This document shows positions 14,590 through 21,645 of a DNA stretch of 29,816 nucleotides, in pieces (within the stretch, counting starts at the first letter, position 1; each line of letters opens with the position of its first letter). Source of the DNA: JAIVGV01 sp035295985 (GTDB lineage: Bacteria; Acidobacteriota; Blastocatellia; Pyrinomonadales; Pyrinomonadaceae); the NCBI GenBank assembly GCA_035295985.1, contig DATHBT010000175.1, positions 1 through 29,816 on the forward strand, read 5' to 3'. The notes beneath the pieces are model-generated. The model had not been told where the DNA came from, made no database searches, and saw nothing but the letters and a program-made list of their open reading frames with translations. The position numbers and the translations under genes were made by a program.

Positions 14590-15723
14590 ATGCGACACTC
14601 GAAGGTGTGGGCGGCGTCCCTGCTCGTGTCCGCGCTGCTAGCGGCGGCGTGCGTGAGCGGCACGAACACCGGCGGCGGCAACGCGAACGGCGGCGCGGGC
14701 GCGGCCCGGCGCGCGAAGGGGCCGAACGACCCCGTCAAGATCGGCTTCTCCATGGACACGCTCAAAGAGGAGCGTTGGCAGCGCGACAAGGAGCTGGTCG
14801 AGAAGCACGCGCGGGAGCGCGGCGTCGAGGTGCTCATCGACGTGGCGAACGGCGACGACCGCGTGCAGCTCAACCAGGCCGAGAACATGCTGACGCGGGG
14901 CGTGGACGTGCTCATCGTCGCGCCGCACAACGGCGAGGTCGCCGCCTCCATCGTCGAGGCCGCGCATCGGCAGGGCGTCCCCGTCATCTCCTACGACCGC
15001 CTGATCCGAAACAGTGATGTCGATCTCTACATCTCCTCGCAGGTCGTCAAGATCGGCGAGATGCAGGCCGACTACCTGCTCAGGCGCGCGCCCAGGGGCA
15101 ACTACGTGATCGTGCAGGGGTCGGCGACGGACAACAACGCGCGCCTGCTGCACGAGGGCCACATGAACGTCCTGAAGCCCGCGATTGATCGCGGCGACAT
15201 CCGTGTCGTCGCCAACCAGCCGGCCCGCGAGTGGCTGGCCGACGAGGCTTTGAAGATCGTCGAGAACGCGCTGACGCGCGCGAACAACGACATCGTCGCC
15301 GTCGTCGCCTCGAACGACGGCACGGCGCGCGGCGCGATCCAGGCGCTCGCCAACCAGGGCCTCGCCGGGAAAGTCTTCGTGTCGGGCCAGGACGCAGACC
15401 TCGCCTCGATGCGCGAGATTCTACAGGGTCGGCAGACGATGACCGTCTATAAGCCCATCGAGCCGCTGGCCCGCTCGGCCGTCGAGGCGGCCATCAAGCT
15501 GGCGCGCGGCGAGACGGTGGAGACGAACGGCGCGGTCAACAACGGCCGCAAGGACGTGCCCGCGGTCCTCCACGACCTCGTCGCCGTGGACAAGGACAAC
15601 ATCCTCCAGACGGTCGTCAAAGACGGCTACCACAAGCTCGAACGCATCTGCGAAGGGCTGCCCGCCGACAAGTGCCCGCGCGCCGACAGCGCGGCCATGC
15701 CGGGGGCGAACAAAGAACAGTGA
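14590..15723 (+). CDS. xylF: Xylose-type ABC transporter substrate-binding lipoprotein
   Basis: 377 residues, ATG preceded by AAGGAG. Lipoprotein signal MRHSKVWAASLLVSALLAAAC with the lipidated cysteine at 21, followed by a Gly/Asn-rich tether. The rest is a periplasmic-binding fold of the ribose/xylose class: VKIGFSMDTLKEERWQRDKE, GVDVLIVAPHNGEVAA, GVPVISYDRLIRNSDVDLYI and VVASNDGTARGAIQALANQG. The 'SYDRLI..sdVDlYIs' segment is typical of XylF and distinguishes it from ribose or galactose binders. It presents D-xylose or a related pentose to the XylGH membrane complex. The C-terminal 35 residues (CEGLPADKCP) extend past the usual end. It is separated from xylG by a heptamer palindrome, which may lower downstream expression. 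Confidence 0.9.
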   Translation: MRHSKVWAASLLVSALLAAACVSGTNTGGGNANGGAGAARRAKGPNDPVKIGFSMDTLKEERWQRDKELVEKHARERGVEVLIDVANGDDRVQLNQAENMLTRGVDVLIVAPHNGEVAASIVEAAHRQGVPVISYDRLIRNSDVDLYISSQVVKIGEMQADYLLRRAPRGNYVIVQGSATDNNARLLHEGHMNVLKPAIDRGDIRVVANQPAREWLADEALKIVENALTRANNDIVAVVASNDGTARGAIQALANQGLAGKVFVSGQDADLASMREILQGRQTMTVYKPIEPLARSAVEAAIKLARGETVETNGAVNNGRKDVPAVLHDLVAVDKDNILQTVVKDGYHKLERICEGLPADKCPRADSAAMPGANKEQ

Positions 15724-15841
15724 GGCGATTGCGGAATGCGGATTTCGGAATGCGGGTTGGTGTGGCTTTAACCCCGCGAGTTTGATTCGGGGTCGACTGC
15801 CGCAGCTTCCGTAAATCCGCGATCCGCGATCCGCGATCCGC
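15724..15841. repeat. Heptamer palindrome (GCGGATT unit)
   Basis: Left arm 15724-15758 is a run of GCGGAAT, GCGGATT, TCGGAAT and GCGGGTT heptamers. Right arm 15814-15841 is AATCCGC followed by three perfect GATCCGC heptamers. The spacer contains its own small hairpin (CCCCG and CGGGG). The element starts right after the xylF stop and ends 7 bp before the xylG ATG, which has no other recognisable ribosome binding site. Confidence 0.85.
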
Positions 15842-15848
15842 AGTCGAT

Positions 15849-17369
15849 ATGTTCCTCGAAATGCGCGCCATCACGAAGTCTTTCCCGGGCGTGCGCGCGC
15901 TCGACGGCGTGACGTTCGATCTCACGCGCGGCGAGATACACGCGCTCGTCGGCGAGAACGGGGCGGGGAAGTCAACGTTGATGAAGGTGCTCGGCGGCGT
16001 CTATCCGCACGGCAGCTACGGCGGCGAGATCGCCGTCGAGGGCGCGGAGCAGCGGTTCGCGGGTGTGAAGGATGCGGCGGCGGCCGGCGTCGCCGTCATC
16101 TTCCAGGAGCTATCGCTCGTCAAGGAGATGACCGTCGGCGAGAACATCTTCCTCGGCCGCGAGCCGCGAAGGTTCGGCGTCGTCCGCTGGGACGAACTGT
16201 ACCGGCGCTCTCAGGCGTTGCTCGACGAGCTGCAACTGCGGGTCGATCCGCGCACGCCCGTCCGCAACCTCGGCATCGGGCAGCAGCAACTCGTCGAGAT
16301 CGCGAAGGCGCTCTCGCAGGACGCGCGCATCCTCGTCCTCGACGAGCCGACCGCGGCGCTCACGGACGCCGAGGTCGAAACGCTCTTCCGCATCCTCGAC
16401 GGCCTTCGCGCCCGCGGCGTCGGCATGATCTACATCTCGCACAAGCTCGATGAGGTGTTCCGCATCTCCGACCGCGTGACCGTGCTCCGGGACGGCCGCA
16501 CGGTCGGGACGGACGCGACGAAAAACCTGACCGAGGCGCAGGTGATCGCGCGGATGGTCGGCCGAGAGGTGGGCGACATCTTCCCCGCGTCAATTCATGA
16601 GCGCGGCGAGGTGGCCTTCGAGGCGCGCAATGTGACGGTCGAAGACCCTAACGTCGCGGGGAAGCTCCTGGTGAAAGGCGTGAGCTTCGCGGTGCGGCGC
16701 GGCGAGGTGCTCGGCTTCGCGGGGCTGATGGGCGCGGGCCGGAGCGATCTGCTGATGGCGATCTTCGGCGCGCACGCGGGCCGCGTGACGGGCGAGATTC
16801 TGATCGAAGGCCGGCGCGCGGGCGTCCGCAACCCGGCCGAGGCGATCCGGCGGGGCCTGGGCTTTGTCACGGAAGATCGTAAGCGCTTCGGCCTCGTGCT
16901 CGACCAGACCATCCTCAACAACATGACGCTCGCGGGCCTCGCGCGCCTGTCGGGCCGCTTCGTCACGGACGTTGACGCCGAGGCGGCGGCCGGCGCGCGC
17001 TCGATGAAGGAATTGCGGGTGAAGGCCAACTCGGTCTTCACGGTGGCGGGCACGCTTTCGGGCGGCAACCAGCAGAAGGTCGTGCTGGCGAAGTGGCTGC
17101 TGACTAACCCGAAAGTCCTCTTCCTCGACGAGCCGACGCGCGGCATAGACGTGGGCGCGAAGCAGGAGATTTACGCGCTCGTCAACCGGCTCGCCTCCGA
17201 GGGCCTAGCCATCGTCCTCGTCTCCTCCGAGCTGCCCGAAGTTTTGGGCCTCTCCGACCGCGTCATCGTCCTGCACGAAGGCAAAATCACGGGAGAGTTC
17301 ACGCGCACGGAGGCGACGCCCGAAGCGGTCATGGCCTGCGCGACGGGACACGCGCGACGGGCCGCGTGA
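15849..17369 (+). CDS. xylG: Xylose-type ABC transporter ATP-binding protein, two fused nucleotide-binding domains
   Basis: 506 residues, usual for the RbsA/XylG/MglA class. Domain 1: Walker A GENGAGKST near residue 37, signature LGIGQQQLVEIAKALS, Walker B ILVLDEPTAAL and switch His in MIYISHKLDEV. Domain 2: degenerate P-loop GLMGAGRSDLL as expected for this class, signature LSGGNQQKVVLAKWLL, Walker B VLFLDEPTRGIDVG. It energises sugar uptake through XylH on the cytosolic face of the inner membrane. The MARAVGREVGDIF-like linker (MVGREVGDIFP) is also typical. The start is the ATG directly after the repeat arm, giving FLEMRAITKSFPGVRAL; an in-frame internal ATG at residue 5 is possible. Confidence 0.93.
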   Translation: MFLEMRAITKSFPGVRALDGVTFDLTRGEIHALVGENGAGKSTLMKVLGGVYPHGSYGGEIAVEGAEQRFAGVKDAAAAGVAVIFQELSLVKEMTVGENIFLGREPRRFGVVRWDELYRRSQALLDELQLRVDPRTPVRNLGIGQQQLVEIAKALSQDARILVLDEPTAALTDAEVETLFRILDGLRARGVGMIYISHKLDEVFRISDRVTVLRDGRTVGTDATKNLTEAQVIARMVGREVGDIFPASIHERGEVAFEARNVTVEDPNVAGKLLVKGVSFAVRRGEVLGFAGLMGAGRSDLLMAIFGAHAGRVTGEILIEGRRAGVRNPAEAIRRGLGFVTEDRKRFGLVLDQTILNNMTLAGLARLSGRFVTDVDAEAAAGARSMKELRVKANSVFTVAGTLSGGNQQKVVLAKWLLTNPKVLFLDEPTRGIDVGAKQEIYALVNRLASEGLAIVLVSSELPEVLGLSDRVIVLHEGKITGEFTRTEATPEAVMACATGHARRAA

Positions 17370-17432
17370 GACTGAGTCGAAGCGGCGAGTTTTTGTCGCC
17401 CCCGCTGGAAGGCGGTACCTGATTTACTCGCG

Positions 17433-17615
17433 ATGAACTTCGGCCTGACAGAGATTCTGGTGGTGCTGTTTCTGCTCGCCGCGGTCGTCCTGATCGTCTG
17501 GGTGCTCGGCAAGCTGTTCCGCCCCGTCGCGGGCGGCACGAAGATTTGCCGGCACTGCGCGGAGACGATCAAGGCGGCGGCCGTGGTCTGTAGGTTCTGC
17601 GGCCGCGATGTCTGA
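17433..17615 (+). CDS. Small membrane zinc-ribbon protein inside the xyl operon
   Basis: 60 residues. One N-terminal transmembrane helix (TEILVVLFLLAAVVLIVWVL, residues 6-25) is followed directly by a zinc ribbon with cysteine pairs C39/C42 (CRHC) and C53/C56 (CRFC). The MNFGLTEILVVLFLLAAVVL start resembles TatA/MttA N-termini (one helix beginning with a short polar start), but the amphipathic helix of TatA is missing and a zinc knuckle takes its place. It lies between xylG and xylH, 63 bp after the former (a GGCGA-GTTTTTG-TCGCC hairpin at 17384-17400) and 26 bp before the latter, so it is probably co-transcribed with the transporter. Standard xyl operons do not contain it. Function unknown. 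Confidence 0.78.
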   Translation: MNFGLTEILVVLFLLAAVVLIVWVLGKLFRPVAGGTKICRHCAETIKAAAVVCRFCGRDV

Positions 17616-17641
17616 CGACAGAACGGCTGCGTGAGTCGATT

Positions 17642-18895
17642 ATGAGCCAGCCAACGAATGAGCCGGGCGTTGATCGCCCGCCCGCGACCGCCGACGTTGC
17701 GCCAGTCGCGGCCGAGGCGGAAGTCGTCAGGCAGACGCGCCTCGGCGGGCTGAAAATCCCGACCGACGCGTTGCGCGCCTACACGATGCTCTTCGCGCTC
17801 GTCGTCATCTGGATCGCGTTCCAGTGGGCGACCGAGGGGCTGTTCCTGGGGCCCCGCAACTTTTCCAACCTGATGCGGCAGGCGGCCGTGACGGGCGTGC
17901 TGGCGACGGGGATGCTGATGGTCATCGTCGCGGGGCAGATCGATCTCTCGGTCGGCTCGGTCGTCGGCCTCGCGGGCGGCGTGGCGGCCATCACGCAGGG
18001 GTGGCTCGGCTGGGGCCTCGCGCCTTCGCTCGCCGCAGGGGTAGCCGTCGGGCTGCTCATCGGCGCGGCGCAGGGCGCGCTCGTCGCCTACCTGAACATC
18101 CCGGCATTCATCGTCACGCTCGGCGGGCTGCTCGCCTGGCGCGGCGCGATCCTCGGATTGAGTAAGGGCGAGACGATCCCGATTGTGCTGCCGGGCTTCA
18201 AGGCCATCGGGCAGGATTACGTCGGGCCGTCCGTCGGTTGGGCGCTGGCGGCGGTCGGGGTCGCGGCCGTCGCGTGGGCGGCCTACAGGCGCGCGGGCGC
18301 GCGGCGGCGGTACGGGCTTGAGGCGCAGGGCAGGGCGGCGACCGTCTTGCGCGTCGTGCTGCCGGCGGGAACAATCGTCGCCTTCGTCTATTGGATGAAC
18401 TCTTACGAACTCGCGCCGGGGCGCTTCGCCGGCATCCCCGTCCCCGTCTTCATCCTGCTCGCCGTGGCGCTCACGGGCGCGTTCCTCACGCGGAACACGA
18501 CCTTCGGCCGCTACCTCTACGCCATCGGCGGAAACCCTGACGCCGCGCGCCTGTCCGGCATCTCCCTGCGCAAGCACATCCTCGCCGTCTTCTGCCTGAT
18601 GGGCGCGCTCGCGGGCGTCGCGTCGATCATCTACACGGCGCGGGTCGGGAGCGGCGCGCCGGACGCGGGCGTGCTCCTGGAACTTGACGCCATCGCGGCC
18701 TGCGTCATCGGCGGGACTTCGCTGATGGGCGGGCGCGGCACGGTCTTCGGCGCGCTCCTCGGCGCGCTCATCATGGCGAGCCTCGACAACGGCATGTCGC
18801 TCGAAAACGTCCAGCCCTACACGCAGCAGATCGTCAAGGGCGCGATCCTCGTCGCCGCGGTCGGCCTCGACATGGCGGGCCGCAGGCGCGGGTGA
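17642..18895 (+). CDS. xylH: Xylose-type ABC transporter permease
   Basis: 417 residues with about ten to twelve hydrophobic segments beginning near residue 47 (AYTMLFALVVIWIAFQWATE). Family hallmarks of the branched-chain/ribose/xylose permeases are present: FLGPRNFSNLMRQAAVTGVL, MLMVIVAGQIDLSVGSVVGL, NIPAFIVTLGGLLAWRGAIL, YAIGGNPDAARLSGI and the conserved CVIGGTSLMGGRGTVFGALL. The loop between about 200 and 240 (RRAGARRRYGLEAQGRAATV) is the long cytosolic insert typical of XylH and absent from RbsC, supporting xylose specificity. About 40 Pro/Ala-rich residues precede the first helix. Together with XylF and XylG it completes a pentose importer; no xylose isomerase, kinase or regulator gene is adjacent. 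Confidence 0.92.
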   Translation: MSQPTNEPGVDRPPATADVAPVAAEAEVVRQTRLGGLKIPTDALRAYTMLFALVVIWIAFQWATEGLFLGPRNFSNLMRQAAVTGVLATGMLMVIVAGQIDLSVGSVVGLAGGVAAITQGWLGWGLAPSLAAGVAVGLLIGAAQGALVAYLNIPAFIVTLGGLLAWRGAILGLSKGETIPIVLPGFKAIGQDYVGPSVGWALAAVGVAAVAWAAYRRAGARRRYGLEAQGRAATVLRVVLPAGTIVAFVYWMNSYELAPGRFAGIPVPVFILLAVALTGAFLTRNTTFGRYLYAIGGNPDAARLSGISLRKHILAVFCLMGALAGVASIIYTARVGSGAPDAGVLLELDAIAACVIGGTSLMGGRGTVFGALLGALIMASLDNGMSLENVQPYTQQIVKGAILVAAVGLDMAGRRRG

Positions 18896-18936
18896 GCGCG
18901 AGAAATTTGCGTTACTTCGGCCTGGCGGCAAGAAGG

Positions 18937-19461
18937 TCAGTCGAGCGGGACGTGGTCCCAGCGGCCACCGTTCTTCAGGTAGGAGACAGTCGCCGCGCTC
19001 ACGCCGTGTTGCTCCGCGATCTGGTACTGGTACATCTTGAGTCTGCCTGCGGCCACGTTGCGCAGCATCTTCCTGATAGAGTCAACCCGCCCCCTCGTCA
19101 GCTTCGCCTTCCCGTTGCGCTCGCCGCGCAGCCGCGTGTTGCGTCCCCTCTTCACCGAGTCTTGCGAGTTCTGCCTCGGCGTGCCCTGCCGCAGGTGTTG
19201 CGGGTTGCAGCAACGCCTGTTGTCGCAGGAGTGGAGAACCAACATGTCCGTCCTGAGTAGCCCGTTGCTCAGGAAGAAGGCGATCCTGTGGGCCTTGTAT
19301 TCGACCGCACGGAAGCAGCAGACGCCGTAGCCCGACTCGCGGACGTATCCCGTCCAAAGCCAGCACACATCTTGACCGCCCGACATGTCAACTTTATGCC
19401 AGAACCGGTTCTGCTCCGTGAGTGTGAGCTTCGGGATTGCTTTTTTATGGAAGAGAGGCAT
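18937..19461 (-). CDS. HNH endonuclease with C-terminal helix-turn-helix (homing-type)
   Basis: 174 residues. The HNH core is LVLHSCDNRRCCNPQHLRQG at 74-93, with H77 and the zinc ligands C79, C84/C85 and H89, of the phage/intron HNH_3 class. An N-terminal region (FWHKVDMSGGQDVCWLWTGY; RESGYGVCCF...YKAHRIAFFLSNG) is also standard for that class. Residues 145-168 (QIAEQHGVSAATVSYLKNGG) are a DNA-binding helix-turn-helix. Base composition is visibly less GC-rich than the neighbours, indicating acquisition. It sits 32 bp downstream of tRNA-Val on the same strand and converges with xylH. No Shine-Dalgarno sequence is seen before the ATG. No integrase, intron or phage gene accompanies it, so it may be a stand-alone selfish endonuclease. 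Confidence 0.85.
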   Translation of the reverse strand: MPLFHKKAIPKLTLTEQNRFWHKVDMSGGQDVCWLWTGYVRESGYGVCCFRAVEYKAHRIAFFLSNGLLRTDMLVLHSCDNRRCCNPQHLRQGTPRQNSQDSVKRGRNTRLRGERNGKAKLTRGRVDSIRKMLRNVAAGRLKMYQYQIAEQHGVSAATVSYLKNGGRWDHVPLD

Positions 19462-19493
19462 GGCTCGTGAGGCGAGCGAGGGAGAAAAAATAA

Positions 19494-19568
19494 TGCCCGC
19501 TGTTGGACTCGAACCAACGAAACCTCTCGCGTGTGAAGCGAGCGCTCTACCAACTGAGCTAAGCGGGC
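19494..19568 (-). tRNA. tRNA-Val (anticodon CAC)
   Basis: 75 nt on the minus strand. Acceptor stem GCCCGCT/AGCGGGC with A73; D-arm GCTC-AGTTGGTA-GAGC; anticodon stem CTCGC/GCGAG with loop TTCACAC, so the anticodon is CAC reading GTG; T-arm GTTGG-TTCGAGT-CCAAC. CCA is not encoded. The variable loop has 7 nt (AGGTTTC) instead of the usual 5, two more than standard for class I tRNAs. A T-rich stretch (TTATTTTTTC) follows and could terminate transcription. Confidence 0.93.
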
Positions 19569-19609
19569 GTGGCTGTAAATTAACGGCGTGAGGAATCTAG
19601 CAAAGCGGC

Positions 19610-19648
19610 GGAAGGAGGGTCAAGCGAGACGGGCGCGGCCCTCCTTCC
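19610..19648 (-). terminator. Hairpin downstream of the pilin gene
   Basis: GGAAGGAGGG (19610-19619) and CCCTCCTTCC (19639-19648) form a perfect 10-bp stem with a 19-nt loop, 20 bp after the pilin stop codon on the minus strand and before tRNA-Val. There is no strong T run behind it, so it may stabilise the pilin mRNA end or terminate weakly. Confidence 0.5.
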
Positions 19649-19667
19649 CCGTTCGGCGAACGCTGGT

Positions 19668-20180
19668 TTACTTGCTCGGCGCTCCGCTCGTGCCGCCGCC
19701 GCCGAGCGGCGGGTCGTCTGGGCCCGCGGGCTGCGACTCGTTGACGTGAATCTCGTTGCTGTTCGAGTCCATGTAGTAGAACTGCCGTCCCGTCGCGTTG
19801 AAGCCGTCGGGCTTCGAGGGGTCTGCGTTGACCTTGAAGGACGGCGCTTGGCCGGCCGCCTTCGGCGTCACGACCATCTTGAAGATGTAGCCCTCGACCT
19901 CCGGGGCCTCGCCCGCGAAGTTGCGGTTGAGCGCGCCGTCGGCGATGAGCTGATCGAAGGTGCCGTAGGACGAGCGGTTGTGCGTGTTGTAGTAGGTGCG
20001 CTGCTCGACGGCGATGGCCTGGAGCGAGCGGATGGCAGCCGCCTGGTTGGCCGAGCGCACGCTCGACTGCCAGGCCGGGATGCCGACCCCGACGAGGATG
20101 CCGATGATCGCGATGACGATCATCAACTCGATCAGGGAGAAGCCGCGCTCGTCGCGCCGCCTGTTAAAGTTCGATCTCAT
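19668..20180 (-). CDS. Type IV pilin / pseudopilin-like prepilin
   Basis: 170 residues from the ATG at 20180, with GAGGA on the minus strand as ribosome binding site; the longer frame adds 53 non-coding-like residues. Class III signal: MRSNFNRRRDERG|FSLIELMIVIAIIG, with prepilin peptidase cleavage after G13, Phe14 N-methylated in the mature form and the invariant Glu at +5. The hydrophobic N-terminal helix leads into ANQAAAIRSLQAIAVEQRTY, typical of PilA/GspG major pilins. The C-terminal domain is beta-rich (EGYIFKMVVTPKAAGQ; GRQFYYMDSNSNEIHVN) with a Gly/Pro-rich end and no disulfide cysteines. It is assembled by a type IV pilus or type II secretion machine not present here; the length suits a pilin. 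Stand-alone gene. Confidence 0.9.
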   Translation of the reverse strand: MRSNFNRRRDERGFSLIELMIVIAIIGILVGVGIPAWQSSVRSANQAAAIRSLQAIAVEQRTYYNTHNRSSYGTFDQLIADGALNRNFAGEAPEVEGYIFKMVVTPKAAGQAPSFKVNADPSKPDGFNATGRQFYYMDSNSNEIHVNESQPAGPDDPPLGGGGTSGAPSK

Positions 20181-20362
20181 AAACTGTATCCTCGAAAATG
20201 ACGGGGGATTCTTCGCGCGCCGCGGGACCGGCCGTGCCGAAACATTCACACGCCGGCGGGCCGCTCGGAGTTCCAAAATCGTCGTCGGACGACGGGCCCC
20301 CATCGCCCTGAACGGCGACGGAAAGTTTACAACACGCACCGGCGCGAAGCCACCGGGGGGAA

Positions 20363-20456
20363 GGTAGAGGTTAGAGGTCGGAGGTTAGAAAGTGGATGCC
20401 CGACCGTTAAGCTGATCGGCATTCTGGAACTAACCTCCGGCCTCTAACCTCTAACC
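20363..20456. repeat. Heptamer palindrome (GGTTAGA unit)
   Basis: Left arm 20363-20389: GGTAGA, GGTTAGA, GGTCGGA, GGTTAGA. Right arm 20429-20456: ACTAACC, TCCGGCC, TCTAACC, TCTAACC. A variant unit sits at the same position in both arms (GGTCGGA opposite TCCGGCC), so the arms pair in register with one G-U. The 39-nt spacer has no further repeat. It lies in the divergent region between the pilin gene and the moxR promoter. Confidence 0.85.
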
Positions 20457-20464
20457 CCTGCTGT

Positions 20465-20494
20465 TTGGGCGTTGCCGCGCGGTGCGGGTAGAAT
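20465..20494 (+). promoter_or_regulatory. Candidate promoter of the moxR gene
   Basis: TTGGGC (20465-20470), an 18-bp spacer and TAGAAT (20489-20494), giving a leader of about 20 nt to the ATG at 20522. The -10 is one mismatch from consensus, the -35 keeps TTG. It begins 8 bp after the palindromic element. Confidence 0.4.
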
Positions 20495-20521
20495 GAGGCG
20501 GGACGTGAACAGAGTCCACCG

Positions 20522-21517
20522 ATGAGACGTTTGCAGGCGACAGACGAGGGGACGGCGCGCGCCGCGGCCGGCGCGGGCGAGACCGCGGCGCAGCTCGCGC
20601 AGTTGCGCGCGGCGGTCGAGAGCGTCATCAAGGGGAAGTCCGAGGCCGTGCAGCTCTCCCTCGTCGCGCTGCTCGCGGGCGGCCACCTGCTCGTCGAGGA
20701 CGTTCCCGGCGTCGGCAAGACGACGCTCGCGCAGGCCCTCGCCCGCGCGCTGGATTGCACCTTCCACCGCATCCAGTTCACTTCCGACCTGCTGCCCTCG
20801 GACGTGATCGGGCTTTCGGTTTACAGCGAGCACACAGGCTCCTTCGAGTTCAAGCACGGCCCCATCTTCGCCAACGTCGTCCTCGCCGACGAGATCAACC
20901 GCACGACGCCGAAGACGCAGTCCGCGCTCCTGGAAGCGATGGCCGAGGGGCACGTCACGGTCGAGGGCACGACCTACAAACTTCCCGCGCCCTTCGTAGT
21001 CATCGCCACGCAGAACCCCATCGAGCACCACGGAACCTACCCGCTCCCCGAATCCCAGCTCGACCGCTTCATGCTCCGCATCCGCGTCGGCTACCCCGAC
21101 ACGGAGGTGGAGAAGGTGATCCTGCGCGACCGCGTCACAGGCGATCCGCTCGAACGCCTGCGGCCCGTGATGACGGGCGAGGCGGTCGCCGCCTTGCAGC
21201 AGGCGGTCATGCGCGTGACGGTTGACGACGCGCTCCTGGACTACCTGCTGCGGATCGTCGCCGCCACCCGCGCGACCGAGATGCTGGACCTCGGCGTCTC
21301 GCCCCGCGGCACGCTCTCGCTCTTCCGCGCCGCGCAGGCCCTCGCGCTCACCGAGGAGCGCGACTACTGCGTCCCCGACGACATCAAGCGATTAGTCCTC
21401 CCCGTCTTCGCCCACCGCATCGTCGTCAACTCGCGCTTCTCCTCCTCCCTGCGCCGCAGCGAAGAGGCCGAGGCCGTACTGCGCGAGATCATGAAGACGA
21501 TCAGCGTGCCGATCTGA
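20522..21517 (+). CDS. MoxR-family AAA+ ATPase
   Basis: 331 residues. Walker A GVGKTT at 63-68, Walker B VVLADEINR near 119-127, sensor 1 in FVVIATQNPIEHHGTYPLPE near 160-178, arginine finger region ESQLDRFMLRI, sensor 2 in VSPRGTLSLFRAAQALAL. MoxR ATPases act as chaperones that help assemble or activate partner proteins, commonly with a DUF58 protein and VWA-domain proteins encoded next door. Here the DUF58 gene follows after 128 bp, but no VWA or transglutaminase gene is in the window. The spacer is filled by heptamer element copy 3. Cytosolic. Its exact client is unknown. Confidence 0.92.
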   Translation: MRRLQATDEGTARAAAGAGETAAQLAQLRAAVESVIKGKSEAVQLSLVALLAGGHLLVEDVPGVGKTTLAQALARALDCTFHRIQFTSDLLPSDVIGLSVYSEHTGSFEFKHGPIFANVVLADEINRTTPKTQSALLEAMAEGHVTVEGTTYKLPAPFVVIATQNPIEHHGTYPLPESQLDRFMLRIRVGYPDTEVEKVILRDRVTGDPLERLRPVMTGEAVAALQQAVMRVTVDDALLDYLLRIVAATRATEMLDLGVSPRGTLSLFRAAQALALTEERDYCVPDDIKRLVLPVFAHRIVVNSRFSSSLRRSEEAEAVLREIMKTISVPI

Positions 21518-21523
21518 AAAGAA

Positions 21524-21640
21524 GCTGTTAGCTGTTAGCTATTAGCTGTTAGCCAGACAGAAGACAGCTTCAGCTTTCGTTCCCACCCCGGTTTTCGGTT
21601 TTGCTAATAGCTAACGGCTAACGGCTAACAGCTAATTGCT
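21524..21640. repeat. Heptamer palindrome, TGTTAGC family, copy 3
   Basis: Left arm 21526-21553: TGTTAGC, TGTTAGC, TATTAGC, TGTTAGC. Right arm 21603-21640: GCTAATA, two GCTAACG, GCTAACA, GCTAATT, GCT. It begins 6 bp after the moxR stop and ends 5 bp before the DUF58 ATG. The spacer includes GACAGAAGACAGCTTCAGC and TTTCGGTTTTGC. Longest copy, five heptamers on the right. Confidence 0.9.
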
Positions 21641-21645
21641 GTCTT

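Noticed and set aside
17171..18931. 586-residue open frame antisense to xylH
   Set aside because: Arg/Asp/Ala-rich shadow of a high-GC gene with no family features; xylH on the other strand is certain.
18896..19500. tRNA-anchored genomic island with attachment sites
   Set aside because: No duplicated tRNA 3' segment and no integrase were found around the HNH gene.
19385..19591. Open frame across the tRNA encoding a protein with VGLEPTKPLACEASALPTELS
   Set aside because: This is the well-known false protein produced by reading a tRNA antisense; the tRNA-Val gene explains the sequence.
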